A stretch of DNA of 64,000 nucleotides from Marinobacter denitrificans (GTDB taxonomy: Bacteria > Pseudomonadota > Gammaproteobacteria > Pseudomonadales > Oleiphilaceae). Below the pieces are notes generated by a model. That model had not been told where the DNA came from and did not search any database. It worked only from the letters and a program-made list of their open reading frames with translations. The stretch is from positions 1,674,001 to 1,738,000 of the forward strand of contig NZ_VMHN01000001.1 in assembly GCF_008795955.1 (NCBI RefSeq), read 5' to 3'. This document shows positions 18,758-29,000 of this stretch, piece by piece; the stretch's first letter is position 1; each line of letters opens with the position of its first letter. The translations under genes and the position numbers were made by a program.

Positions 18758-20824
18758 CTATTTCTCCGGGGCGGTTACCGGCGCGGCGGAAAAGGTTCGA
18801 AGCTCTGCCAGCGGCAGCGCCCGCGAATACCAGAAGCCCTGGTAACCGGTGCACCCGAACTGTTGTAGTAACCTGAACTGCTCTTCGGTTTCCACCCCCT
18901 CGGCCACCACACTCATTCCCAGTTCCCTGGCCATGGACAGGGTGCCGCGTGTGATCGCCGCATCACTGTTATTGGAGGTGATGCCACTAACAAACGAACG
19001 GTCGATCTTGATCCTGTTAACCGGCATGTCACGCATGTAGCTGAGGCTTGAGAATCCGGTGCCGAAGTCGTCGATCGCAACTTCGATACCCATGCTCCGG
19101 ATTTCCCGCAGCTGCCTGATGACGTCCTTGGGGTCAGTCAGAAAAACGTTCTCGGTAATTTCAACACAGAGCTGTCCCGGCGCCAGCTGGTATTGATCAT
19201 TCAGGCGAGCCAGGCGTTCCACCAGGTTGTGGCGATGAAACTGCAGCGGTGAAAGGTTGATGGAGATGCCTGGCACACCGATTTCAGCCAGTTCTGCTGC
19301 CCTGGCGAAGGCCTCCTCCATGACCCACTCACTGATGGGAAGGATCTGCCCCGTGCGCTCTGACAAGGGGATGTATTCTGCGGGCGAGATATAGCCGCGG
19401 TCAGGGTGATTCCAGCGAATCAGTGCTTCAGCACCGACAATGGCGAGCTCGTTATTGAACAGAGGCTGATAGAACAGCTCGAACTGGTTCGTGGCCAGTG
19501 CCTGCTGAAGTTGCTGGCGCAACGCGACTTCGTGTTGCACACGACGATCGAGGGTCTTGTTGAACCATTGCCAGTTGTTACCACCGAGCTTTTTGGCCTC
19601 GTACATCGCCATGTCGGACTGCTGTATCAACAGCATGGATTTATCCAGCGTACCATTGGCTGTCGCGATGCCGATGGCTGCCGAGAGGGTGATCTCCACG
19701 TCCTCATTGAGAAAAGGCCTGGAGAACTGCTCGAGGATCACGTCTGCCACCCGGTTAATAGCCTGGCGTTCCTCCAGGGCGGGTATGAGAGCGACAAACT
19801 CATCACCACCAAACCGCACCAGAGTAGCATCATCCGGAAGGACGGCCTCCAGCCGCCGGGCAGTCTGAGCCAGTATTTCATCACCAAAGGCATGGCCAAG
19901 GCTGTCGTTGATGGGTTTGAAGCCATCCAGGTCGATGAACAGGGCATGGATGGCCAGTTGCCGGGCGTGAGCCCGGCGACAGATGCCTTGCAGATGGGAT
20001 TCCAGGTAGATGCGGTTGGGAAGTCCGGTCAGGGAATCATGGCTGGCCTGAAAGGTCAGAACCTCCTCCTGCCGGACACGGTCGCTGATGTCCGTCTGTA
20101 TACCGATGAAGTGAGTGACTTCCTCATCGCCATTGCGGACCGGAGCAATGTAGAGGTCGTTCCAGAAGCTGCTGCCGTCCTGGCGATAATTCAGCAACGA
20201 GGTATGGACCTCGCGCATCGCGGCAAGGCCCGAGCGAATGCTCGCGATAGCCGCTCGACTGGTCTCGGGCCCCTGGAGTATGCGGCAATTTGCGCCAACC
20301 ATGTCCTCGGCGCGGTAGCCTGTCATCCGTTCAAAGGCCGGGTTTACATAGATGAGAGGGAACCCGGGGGCCCTGGCGTCGGCAATGGTGATACCACTTG
20401 ATGATGCTTCTACACTTCGTTCCAGTATGCGCAGGCGAGCCTCGGTCTGGCGCTCGCGGGTCCGGTCCCGGGCCTGCCCGTGTACACCGGTGATCTGACC
20501 ATTCACGATAATGGGTATATTGAGGATATCCAGTTGCAGGATTTCACCCCGCCTGTTTGCGATGCGTATCTCGTAGCGTTGGTGGTTCCCGGCCAGAGTT
20601 TCCTCGAAATGGCGGCTTGTGCGCTCCCTGTCCTCTGCCACCACCAGCATTTCATAATGCAGGCCCAGGATTTCCTCTTCTTTCGCATCAATAAGATCAC
20701 AACCCGCCTGGTTGATCTGCACGAACTCCCCTGCCGGATTCAATGTGAAAACCGCATCGGGGTTATAGGTGAACAACGAACGGTAATGCTGTTCGTTGTA
20801 TTCGTGCGAATTCGGGTCTGGCAC
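18758..20824 (-). CDS. PAS-PAS-GGDEF-EAL cyclic-di-GMP regulator
   Basis: The 688-residue cytoplasmic protein has two PAS domains (about 12-120 and 130-250, the second with a GANCRILQGPETS block like LOV/PAS sensors), a GGDEF domain (about 255-420, intact RFGGDEF) and an EAL domain (about 430-680, intact EALIRW and DDFGTG). Both catalytic signatures look intact, so it may make and/or degrade c-di-GMP; no RxxD inhibitory site precedes GGDEF. Translation starts at GTG 20824 with AGAGG 7 nt upstream. The PAS2 segment GANCRIL lacks the NCRFLQ Cys block of true LOV, so light sensing is not supported. It is single and divergent from the next GGDEF gene. Confidence 0.93.
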   Translation of the reverse strand: MPDPNSHEYNEQHYRSLFTYNPDAVFTLNPAGEFVQINQAGCDLIDAKEEEILGLHYEMLVVAEDRERTSRHFEETLAGNHQRYEIRIANRRGEILQLDILNIPIIVNGQITGVHGQARDRTRERQTEARLRILERSVEASSSGITIADARAPGFPLIYVNPAFERMTGYRAEDMVGANCRILQGPETSRAAIASIRSGLAAMREVHTSLLNYRQDGSSFWNDLYIAPVRNGDEEVTHFIGIQTDISDRVRQEEVLTFQASHDSLTGLPNRIYLESHLQGICRRAHARQLAIHALFIDLDGFKPINDSLGHAFGDEILAQTARRLEAVLPDDATLVRFGGDEFVALIPALEERQAINRVADVILEQFSRPFLNEDVEITLSAAIGIATANGTLDKSMLLIQQSDMAMYEAKKLGGNNWQWFNKTLDRRVQHEVALRQQLQQALATNQFELFYQPLFNNELAIVGAEALIRWNHPDRGYISPAEYIPLSERTGQILPISEWVMEEAFARAAELAEIGVPGISINLSPLQFHRHNLVERLARLNDQYQLAPGQLCVEITENVFLTDPKDVIRQLREIRSMGIEVAIDDFGTGFSSLSYMRDMPVNRIKIDRSFVSGITSNNSDAAITRGTLSMARELGMSVVAEGVETEEQFRLLQQFGCTGYQGFWYSRALPLAELRTFSAAPVTAPEK

Positions 20825-21066
20825 CGTTTACCTCTCGGGTTGGTGTCGGCTGAACCTGACGGGATGTCTCTTTTTCATACACTAGGCCAGATAACCATAA
20901 ATAGCATCTCCTCAGTGTTCCGCTTCGTTGCTTGATCGTAATCAATTGCAACCAACTCTCGACGCCCCGGCGCTCAGTGACTAACTTCAAAGCATGCCTA
21001 CATATTTCCGGTTCCCTCGATGGGTGCACTATCGGGGCACTTTTGGCCTACGGAGACAGGGTCTGA

Positions 21067-22641
21067 ATGGACAAACTTAAAGGCCGCCATGCGCCGCTGC
21101 GCCGATCCCTGTGGGTAGTGAGTCTCTACCTGCTGGCGGGAGGGCTGTGGATAACCTTTTCTGATTACCTTGCCGAACAATGGTTTCCGGACCCCGAAGC
21201 GCTGAGCCGTGTGCAGACCTACAAGGGCATCCTGTTCGTTCTGGTGACGGCGCTGGTGTTGTTTCTTGCCTTGATGCGGCAGTTCAGCAGTGACCGGACC
21301 ATGTTGTCCCTGCACCATCACCAGCGCGAGGAAATACAGAACCTGAACCAGTTTCGTGAAAGCGTGATTGAGCGGGCGAACGTCTGGATTAACGTGCTCG
21401 ACCCGATGGGGCGGGTGGTGCTCTGGAACAAGGCTGCCGAAGATATCAGCGGTTATCGGCGGGCGGAGGTTTTAGGGTCCGACGAAATCTGGCCATGGCT
21501 GTACCCTGACGACGAAGAGCGCGCAAGAATTCGTGCCCGCGCTGAGGAAATTCTGCGGGATGAAGGCGAAGTCGTCGGTTACGAGACCCGCATCACCACC
21601 CGGGAGGGCAGCCAGAGACTGATCTCCTGGAATTCCCGCAGCCTCCGCAACGATGCGGGCGACATCGTCGGTTCTATTGCTATTGGCCAGGACATTACTG
21701 ATATACGGGAGGCGGAAATCACCATTCGCCAGCGCGAACGCCAGTTGTCGACACTTATGGATAACCTGCCTGGTATGGCTTACCGCTGTCGATACGACGA
21801 ATACTGGACCATGCTGTTCGTATCCAGCGGATGTCGTGAACTGACCGGCTACGAGCCGGATGAGCTGTTAAATAACAAACGGATCAGTTTTGCCGAGCTG
21901 ATCGCTGATGACGCCGAAGAAGATAACCTTAGGGCGGTCGAGTCTGCCATTGGCAATGCCGAACCCTATTCCCTCGAGTACCCCCTTGTTCGCAACGACG
22001 GTCAGCGTATCTGGGTCTGGGAGCGGGGCAGAGCCGTTGAGAACAACGGGGGTCTGGTGCTGGAAGGCATAATTCTTGACATATCCGACCGCAAGGCACT
22101 GGAGGATGAGCTGGCTGAACTTGCAACCCTGGACCCCCTGACCGGCTTGTTAAACCGTCGTGAGACAACCCGTTTACTGGAGGAGGAAATCACCCGCGCC
22201 AAGCGCTATGGTCGTGCCCTGTCGCTGTTGTGGATTGATTTTGACCATTTCAAGGACATCAACGATGAGTACGGCCACGCCGCCGGGGACTCGGTGCTCA
22301 AGGCAACCAGCCACCTGTTGGCAGACAGTATGCGCAGGGTGGATGTGATTGGCCGCTTTGGGGGTGAAGAATTTGTCGTTGTCCTGCCGGAGATGGATCG
22401 CTACGAGGCAAACGAAACCGCCGAGCGCCTGCGCAATCTGATCAGTGAAACGCCTCAACCTCTGGGGGACGGCAAAACGGTGCGGCTGACCATCAGCATA
22501 GGTGTTTCGGTGTTCCCGGACAACGGCCCCGACTTCCGCGCGCTCTGTGCAGCGGCCGACAAAGCGATGTATCAGGCCAAATCGAATGGTCGCAACCAGG
22601 TGGTTATGGCGCCACTGACCGAAGAAGCCCATAATTCGTGA
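21067..22641 (+). CDS. membrane PAS-PAS-GGDEF diguanylate cyclase
   Basis: The 524-residue protein has two N-terminal membrane helices (about 15-33 and 57-75) enclosing a short periplasmic loop, a short linker, two PAS domains (about 95-225 and 230-345) and a GGDEF domain (about 350-515). The active site is RFGGEEFVVVLPE, and an RxxD product-inhibition site (RRVD) lies five residues upstream, so it should be a feedback-limited diguanylate cyclase. GGAGACAGGG precedes ATG 21067. The serine hydrolase gene starts 27 bp after its stop and may be co-transcribed. Confidence 0.93.
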   Translation: MDKLKGRHAPLRRSLWVVSLYLLAGGLWITFSDYLAEQWFPDPEALSRVQTYKGILFVLVTALVLFLALMRQFSSDRTMLSLHHHQREEIQNLNQFRESVIERANVWINVLDPMGRVVLWNKAAEDISGYRRAEVLGSDEIWPWLYPDDEERARIRARAEEILRDEGEVVGYETRITTREGSQRLISWNSRSLRNDAGDIVGSIAIGQDITDIREAEITIRQRERQLSTLMDNLPGMAYRCRYDEYWTMLFVSSGCRELTGYEPDELLNNKRISFAELIADDAEEDNLRAVESAIGNAEPYSLEYPLVRNDGQRIWVWERGRAVENNGGLVLEGIILDISDRKALEDELAELATLDPLTGLLNRRETTRLLEEEITRAKRYGRALSLLWIDFDHFKDINDEYGHAAGDSVLKATSHLLADSMRRVDVIGRFGGEEFVVVLPEMDRYEANETAERLRNLISETPQPLGDGKTVRLTISIGVSVFPDNGPDFRALCAAADKAMYQAKSNGRNQVVMAPLTEEAHNS

Positions 22642-22668
22642 ACAAACACTGACAACAAAGGTAAAGCG

Positions 22669-23955
22669 ATGAACCGAATTGCCCGCCGTGCCCTTCATAC
22701 CTGTGCCGTTCCCGATGACCTGGCAAACGTTACCTGCCGGGATGCGGAGGGAGAGCAGCCAGAACGGGCTGGTGTGAATCCGGAGGTCGTCGAGGACATC
22801 TGGCGCAGTGTCGAGAAACTCTACCGTACCGGTGTGCATCCCGGGCTGCAGCTGTCAGTGAGACATCGGGGCGAGCAGATTCTGCATCGTGCTATCGGCC
22901 ATGCCACGGGCAATGGCCCCGGCGACGGCCCCAACGCCATAAAAGTTCCCCTGACCACCGACACCCCCATTTGCTACTTTTCCGCCTCCAAAGCCGTCAC
23001 CGCCCTGCTGATGCATATCCTGGCGGAACAGGGGCTGGTCAACCTTATGGACCCGGTGTCCTATTACTGCCCGGAATTTGCGGGTGGTGGCAAACGCACC
23101 ATTACCGTTCACCAGATTCTTTCCCATCGTGGCGGTATTCCGGCGATTCCCCGGGAAACGCCCATCGATGTGCTCTGGGACAGGGACGAAATCTGGAGAT
23201 TGTTGTGTGACGCCAAACCGGTGGAGGTGGATGGCGCCAAGGTGGCCTATCATGCCATCACTGGTGGCTTCGTGTTGCAGCGGGTGCTGGAGAAAGTCAC
23301 TGGCGACACGATTGAAGCGTTTATCGACCGTTTCATTCGCAAACCCATGGGCATGCGCTGGTTTACTTACGGCATTGCGCCGGAGCATGTCACGGAACTG
23401 GCCAGCAATTACGCCACCGGGCCGACGCCGCGCTTCCCGGTGTCGTGGATTGTTAACCGTGCCCTCGGAGGCGACATTCGTACCGTGGAGCGGGTGGTGA
23501 ACGACCCGCGTTTCCAGGAGGCAGTGATTCCGGCGGGCAACCTGTGCGGAACGGCAGAAGAAATGGGTCGATTTTTCCAGATGATGCTCAATGGCGGCGT
23601 CTGGAATGGCAAGCGGATCTGCAGCGAAATGACCGTCAGGCGCTCTATCCAACAGTTTGGTTCGCTGCAGGTTGATCGCACCATGATGATTCCCATGCGC
23701 TTCAGCGCAGGTATGATGCTCGGCGGCAATCCCCTGGGGTTATGGGGCCAGAACAGCCGTTATGCCTTCGGCCATGTGGGTCTGATCAACAAACTGTGCT
23801 GGGCAGATGCGGGCCGTGATATCTCGGTCAGTCTGCTCAACACGGGCATACCGATTGTCGGCCACCATATTCCCGCGCTTGCGCGTTTCATCTACACGGT
23901 GTGCGACCGCTTCCCGTTGATCCCCGAGAGCCAGCGGCCACTGGTGGCGGCCTGA
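22669..23955 (+). CDS. serine hydrolase, class C beta-lactamase/EstB-like family
   Basis: The 428-residue protein belongs to the beta-lactamase-fold esterases (PF00144). The nucleophile motif is SxxK in FSASKAVTALL; a Tyr motif VAYHAITGGF stands in the place of YxN; the C-terminal part has GHVGLINKLCW, where the third motif usually falls. No signal peptide is seen, so it is probably cytoplasmic and an esterase or peptidase rather than a resistance enzyme. It lies 27 bp downstream of the diguanylate cyclase. Members of this family occur near fatty-acid genes, but nothing here fixes the substrate. Confidence 0.85.
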   Translation: MNRIARRALHTCAVPDDLANVTCRDAEGEQPERAGVNPEVVEDIWRSVEKLYRTGVHPGLQLSVRHRGEQILHRAIGHATGNGPGDGPNAIKVPLTTDTPICYFSASKAVTALLMHILAEQGLVNLMDPVSYYCPEFAGGGKRTITVHQILSHRGGIPAIPRETPIDVLWDRDEIWRLLCDAKPVEVDGAKVAYHAITGGFVLQRVLEKVTGDTIEAFIDRFIRKPMGMRWFTYGIAPEHVTELASNYATGPTPRFPVSWIVNRALGGDIRTVERVVNDPRFQEAVIPAGNLCGTAEEMGRFFQMMLNGGVWNGKRICSEMTVRRSIQQFGSLQVDRTMMIPMRFSAGMMLGGNPLGLWGQNSRYAFGHVGLINKLCWADAGRDISVSLLNTGIPIVGHHIPALARFIYTVCDRFPLIPESQRPLVAA

Positions 23956-23961
23956 GGGGCG

Positions 23962-24306
23962 TCACATGGTGGCCAGTTGCGCCTCGAGAATGCCCTGCAC
24001 TGACGACAGAATATCCCGGAAGTCAGTCAGTGTCTGGGTTCTCTGGATGACCTCTTCCCGGCTTTCGTCCAGCCGTTCCAGCTTCGGAACCACCCGCCGT
24101 ATCCCTTCTGTGATCACTTCATAGGGGTAGTGATGGTCCATGATACTGAGCTTGTTCATCTCCGCCACTTCCTGGCTGAAAATGCTGATAATGTCGTACA
24201 GCATGTCCTTGTGATGAATGGAGCTTGCTTCCCAGTAGGCATCATCAAGCAGTTCCAGCAGGGAAAGGTATTCCCGCAATGTGTCGGCGACGGATGTCTG
24301 GCTCAT
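23962..24306 (-). CDS. hypothetical helical protein
   Basis: The 114-residue acidic protein begins MSQTSVADTLREYLSLLELL and is almost wholly alpha-helical by its heptad-like leucine pattern. I do not recognise a family. It has no signal peptide or membrane segment. It converges on the serine hydrolase (6-bp gap) and is followed upstream by a 330-bp spacer. Codon use and length look like a real gene. Confidence 0.6.
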   Translation of the reverse strand: MSQTSVADTLREYLSLLELLDDAYWEASSIHHKDMLYDIISIFSQEVAEMNKLSIMDHHYPYEVITEGIRRVVPKLERLDESREEVIQRTQTLTDFRDILSSVQGILEAQLATM

Positions 24307-24641
24307 AAGAAATCTTCCCGGTCCTGAATGGCTACATACACTGAATGGAACTATAGCAGGGGTTTCTGCGTGTGTTTTCAGAGGTGGCTTTGCCGCACAG
24401 ACAAAATATATGAAACTCTATTCATTTTTATTGAAGTTTGTCTGACAGTTGTGCAGTATTGCATCAGATCACATACAGTGGCGAACGCCTGCTACAGTGA
24501 CTGAAAGAGCTGCCAAAAAGCTCGGCGAAACAAAAGGATGAATAGTTATTTTGCCACGGCCCCAGAGCCACACCATACAACAATGGGCGAAATGACAGGT
24601 TTCGGCGTATTGATCAGAATACTCAGCGGAAGAGGAAGATC
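24307..24641. other. spacer between divergent small genes
   Basis: The stretch is AT-rich around 24410-24480 and probably holds the promoters of the flanking divergent genes. I see no clear -35/-10 pair or terminator. A possible 35-codon leader frame begins at 24538. Confidence 0.5.
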
Positions 24642-24645
24642 ATGA
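24538..24645 (+). CDS. possible 35-residue leader peptide
   Basis: A frame from ATG 24538 (AAAGG directly before it, closer than usual) runs 35 codons and stops in ATGA overlap with the start of the next gene at 24642. The peptide begins MNSYFATAPEPHHTTMGEM and has no recognised motif. The overlap would couple its translation to the downstream gene. It could be chance. Confidence 0.25.
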   Translation: MNSYFATAPEPHHTTMGEMTGFGVLIRILSGRGRS

Positions 24646-24896
24646 ATAAACCAACGCAGTCTCAGGCACGGCAAGACCAGCCACGACCGGTCAAGCTTGA
24701 TCATCACGACAGTGTCCGTTCCCACGTGCGCCAGCAGATCAGTACGGAAGTGGAGCGTCTGGAGCGCCGCATCGAAACCCTGCGGCTGACCAAAGCCCCC
24801 CATGCAGCCATCATGATTTCCACCTATGAGCGGATGATTGACCGCAAGAAGGGCTTTCTGCGGAACTGGAACATGCAGGGTGGCGCCAACTACTGA
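24642..24896 (+). CDS. hypothetical small basic protein
   Basis: The 84-residue protein starts at ATG 24642 after a strong GGAAGAGGAAG Shine-Dalgarno. It is charged, with a predicted helical hairpin (VRSHVRQQISTEVERLERRI then MISTYERMIDRKKGFLRN) and no signal peptide. I do not recognise the family. Its stop overlaps the 3' end of the convergent lipoprotein gene by 7 bp. Confidence 0.65.
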   Translation: MNKPTQSQARQDQPRPVKLDHHDSVRSHVRQQISTEVERLERRIETLRLTKAPHAAIMISTYERMIDRKKGFLRNWNMQGGANY

Positions 24897-25900
24897 CGCT
24901 CCTCGATAACCACAGACTGGTAGGCGACGGCTTCCTCGCCATTCTGCTGGTTGCCGCAATGGGCCGGATTGGGAGTGCTTGTACCGGTGTCCTCGTTCTC
25001 GTTGCTGGGCGGCTCCCCAGTCGATGTAAACACCAGGACCTTCGCGTCTACGTAGTCGATGTCCACCCGGATGCAATCGGGGGTCTCCTCATTGATCGTA
25101 ATGCCCGATGTCTGCGTCAGCGACAGCGTGTCACTTTTGTTGCCGATAAACTCCTGTCTTAATTCCGCATTTCCGAATTCACGCCCAGTCAGGCTGGTGG
25201 AGGAGAATTCCACCTCGTTGTACCCACTGATACCAAAATCGGGGCCGTCAAAATGTCCGCTCCATAGGGCGCTGCTGACTTCCGAGGGACTGCTCTCATC
25301 GGCATCCGGTTCCCTGGCTATGAACTGGGCCGCACGGAAAACCTTGTTCATTTGCGGGTTGCTGGTCCAGTCCAGCAGCGAATAGACCCAGCGTTCATCC
25401 GCAGCGGGCTCTTCACCATTATTATTCCCGGTTTCCGTAAAGCGGATCAGCGCGTCCTTGTCGGGTGTGTTATATCTTGCTCCTTCGCCCTCGGTAATAC
25501 TGTCCCGCATCAGCTGACGGCCCTGGTTGAAATTGTCCACCTGGTTGGAGGCAATCACATGGTGCAGGAAGTCCAGGGGGTTACGTGCACTGGTGTAACT
25601 GGAGCCGTCATCAGTGGGCGTCAGACCCATGAGCAGGTCCAGCCGTTCACGTAACTGTGTGGCTACACCCTGATCGTCCGCGCCCTCAGCCGGTTCGAGC
25701 CCGCGGTAGAAGTCATAGAAAATCGTTTTTGACAGGATTTCGGGCAACCCTTCTTCATTCCTGAGCTCAAAGCTCTCGAACGACAGGGAAACGCTCTCAG
25801 CCGGGTTGCGGAAATTGCTGCCGGAAGAGGAATCAGGCCCGCAGCCGGACAGCAACACGGCAAGCGACGAAACGGCGGCGAAAAAGCAGGAATGTCTCAT
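24890..25900 (-). CDS. hypothetical lipoprotein
   Basis: From ATG 25900 the protein is 336 residues with a clear lipoprotein signal (AVLLSGCGPDSSSGS, Cys at about 20). The frame is open further upstream, but the signal peptide decides the start. The mature part is acidic, has a Ser/Asn-rich linker after the Cys, a predicted helical N-terminal half (ILSKTIFYDFYRGLEP, LDLLMGLTP) and a beta-rich C-terminal half ending in an Asn/Glu/Thr-rich tail. I do not recognise the domain. It is probably attached to the outer membrane. It is divergent from the hybrid kinase gene (137 bp between starts). Confidence 0.75.
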   Translation of the reverse strand: MRHSCFFAAVSSLAVLLSGCGPDSSSGSNFRNPAESVSLSFESFELRNEEGLPEILSKTIFYDFYRGLEPAEGADDQGVATQLRERLDLLMGLTPTDDGSSYTSARNPLDFLHHVIASNQVDNFNQGRQLMRDSITEGEGARYNTPDKDALIRFTETGNNNGEEPAADERWVYSLLDWTSNPQMNKVFRAAQFIAREPDADESSPSEVSSALWSGHFDGPDFGISGYNEVEFSSTSLTGREFGNAELRQEFIGNKSDTLSLTQTSGITINEETPDCIRVDIDYVDAKVLVFTSTGEPPSNENEDTGTSTPNPAHCGNQQNGEEAVAYQSVVIEERQ

Positions 25901-26037
25901 TTCGTGTGACCCCGAGATGCGTAATCGCAAGTAAAACGCTAAAGTGTTGGGCGTTGGTGCCGCTGAAACCAGCGGCCCGTGCATGACAGCGAACAATAAA
26001 TCAAAAAACAGGCATCTGCCCTCGCGGAGATCACATT

Positions 26038-29000
26038 TTGCAGCAATGGGAATGTCACGTCCGATGGCTCAGGAGTCTGGTTCTTGTGGTCCTGGCTGTT
26101 GTCATTCCGGCTTCAGCCGTGGCGCAGGAACGTTGCCAGGACGGTGAAATCCGACTCAACGACGCCACTTCCAGCGTGCGGGACCTGGGTAGTTGTGTCT
26201 GGTATCTGGAAGACCCTGAGCACACCCTGGGCTTTAATGACATTCTGTCCGGCAGTGCCGGATCTTTTACCCGTCACGAAGGTGGCGTGTTGAACTTCGG
26301 TTATACCGAGTCGGCCTACTGGGCCCGGTTTGACCTGCAGGTCGGTGCCGGTGCGGCTCTGACGGACTGGATACTGGAGCTGGCACTGCCACTGGTGGAT
26401 GAGGTGGTGCTCTACGTGGTGCAGGATGGGGAACTGGTTGAGCAGCGCCGGGCGGGCTACGAAGGCGACTGGTCCGGACGTGACCTGGCAGTTCCCAACC
26501 CCACATTCAGGCTGACCCTCGAGCCGGGCACGTCAACACGCATCTATCTGCGTATCACCAACACTAACACTTTCCGTTTGCCGATCACCCTCTGGCATCC
26601 CGACGCCTACATCGAAAAAGTGTCCGTGGACGAAGCTGTGCGCGGCATCCTGCTGGGCAGCATTCTGGCCATTCTGGCCTATAACCTGTTCGTGGCGGTC
26701 GCTGTACGTGAGCGCAGCAACATCTATTATGTGCTCTACCTGGTGTCGGCCACGGTGTTTATTGCTACCGAGCAGGTGCATGGCATTCAACTGCTTGAAG
26801 AGCGTCCCGCCTTACTGAACAAAGAGTACCTGCATTTCCAGATCATCATGACCTGGTTCTGGGGTCTGCTGATGGCCCGCTCCCTGTTGGAAACACGGGA
26901 GCGGTCGGCCGACCTGGACAAGGTTATCCAGCTTTGCCTCTACTCCATCGTGGCCACCTTTGTGTTGTCTCTGTTCCTGCCCTATCACACGGCGATGGAG
27001 TGGATCGTACTGGCTTCGATTCTGCTCAGCACTATCCTGATTGTGGTCAGTTACCTGTCATGGCGTTACTACAACCCGGCGGCACGCTCCTATTTCTTTG
27101 CCTGGACACTGGCGCTGGTGGGTTTCGGGATTTACGCCTTTACCGTAATGGGCTATCTACCGCTCAACATGTTTACAACCTACGCCCCACAATTCGGGCT
27201 GACCGCCCAGATTATCCTGTTTTCTTTCGCCCTGGCCGACCGCATCAAGCAGGTCCAGGGTGAGGCCCTGGGCTGGAGCCAGCGCGCCCTGGCCAACCTT
27301 CGCCGCTACCAGTCGTTGTTTGATAACGCCATTGAGGGGGTCTTCCAGATGTCCCTCGACCGGCGTTTTGTCACTGCAAACCCTGCTATGGCGCGGCTGA
27401 TGGGGTACAGCAGCAGCCGTGAACTGCTTGACCGAAACCCGGACGCGCTGGAGACCTGTTTTGCCGATGAGCGTGTCCGCCGCTGGGTGATCGGGCAGCT
27501 GGAGTCACGGGGGACCGTGAAGGGCATTGAGGCGCGTTACTACACCTGCTACGGAGAGGAACGCTGGGCGACTATTTCCCTGCACACGGTGTATGACAAC
27601 GACGGCGAGCCCGCGCATCTGGAAGGTACCTGTATTGATGCCACCGAAAGGCATCAGCGACAGCGCATCGAACGCGAACGTGAACAGGAGCGCCTGGAGA
27701 AAGAGCTGGCCCGTAACTCGGCAGAGGCCAAAAGCCAGTTCCTGGCGAACATGAGCCATGAGATCCGCACGCCGCTGGCGGCCATCATCGGCTATGGTGA
27801 AACCCTGCTTGACCCGGACCTTACCGAGAAGGAAAAGCACAGCAGCGCGGAAACCGTCGTCCGCAGCGGCCGGCACCTGTTGGACCTGATCAACGACATT
27901 CTGGACCACTCGAAAATCGACGCCAACAAGCTGGATGTGGACATTGTGTCGGTAAACCTGCCGGAGCTGCTGGATGAAATTCGCGCCTTCTTCGGCCCTC
28001 GGGCGCGGGAAAAAGGTCTGGAATTCCATGTTGTCTGCGAGTTTCCGTTACCTGAGCAGATCGCCACAGACCCCACCCGCTTCCGCCAGATCATTATCAA
28101 TCTGTGCGGAAATGCGCTCAAATTCACGGAGAAAGGCTCTATATCCCTGAATATTCGTTGTGATCGACCGCAGCAGAGGTTGGTTGCCAGGGTTGTGGAT
28201 ACGGGTATAGGAATGAAACCGGAGCAACTGGGCCGGCTGTTTGACCCGTTTGCCCAGGGCAGCGCGGCCATTGCCCGGCAATACGGTGGTACCGGGCTGG
28301 GGCTGAGCATTTCCCGCCGGCTGGCCGAATTGCTGGGCGGCAACATCTCGGTGACCAGCACGTACGGCGAAGGCAGCGAGTTTGAGCTTTCCATTGATAC
28401 CGGGTCGCTGGAGGGTGTGCATTTCCTGCGGGATGGTTCAGAGCTGTCGCAACGTCGCCGCAGTATTCCGATGGTGGTGGCACCCCGGTTGTCCGGGCGA
28501 ATTCTGTTGGCGGAAGACAATGAGGTAAACCGCCGCCTGGTGTCTCTGTTGGTAGGGCGGACCGGTGCAGAGCTGGTGAATGTCAATAATGGAGCAGAAG
28601 CGCTGGACCAGGCATTACGTGAATCGTTCGACCTGATCCTGATGGACATTCAGATGCCGGTGATGAACGGCCGCGACGCCACGGCAGCCATCCGGGAGGC
28701 GGGCCTGAACACTCCGGTGATCGCCCTAACCGCCAATGTCATGGCCGAGGATATTGCCGACTATCGCCTGGCTGGCTGTAACGATCACCTGGCCAAGCCG
28801 ATCGACAAGCAGCGATTCTACGAAGTGTTGGCGCGTTATCTGGTGGTAAGGCCGGAAAGTGAGCAGCGCGGTGTCCGACGCTACTCCGGCACTGTACTGG
28901 TGGCCGAGGATAACGAAGATAATTGTCGACTGGTGGAGCGAATGCTGCGCGCCCAGGGGTTGGAGGTTATCACTGTGGCCAGTGGCGACCAGGCTGTTCG

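Noticed and set aside
19406..20401. 331-codon plus-strand frame
   Set aside because: It is antisense to the intact GGDEF-EAL gene, and its protein has no recognisable family.
18758..20824. LOV photoreceptor domain in the PAS-GGDEF-EAL protein
   Set aside because: The segment GANCRILQGPE resembles the GxNCRFLQ motif, but the region is only PAS-like by eye and flavin residues could not be confirmed.
24410..24500. CRP-like site
   Set aside because: Only one half (TCACA) is present; no TGTGA-N6-TCACA pattern.
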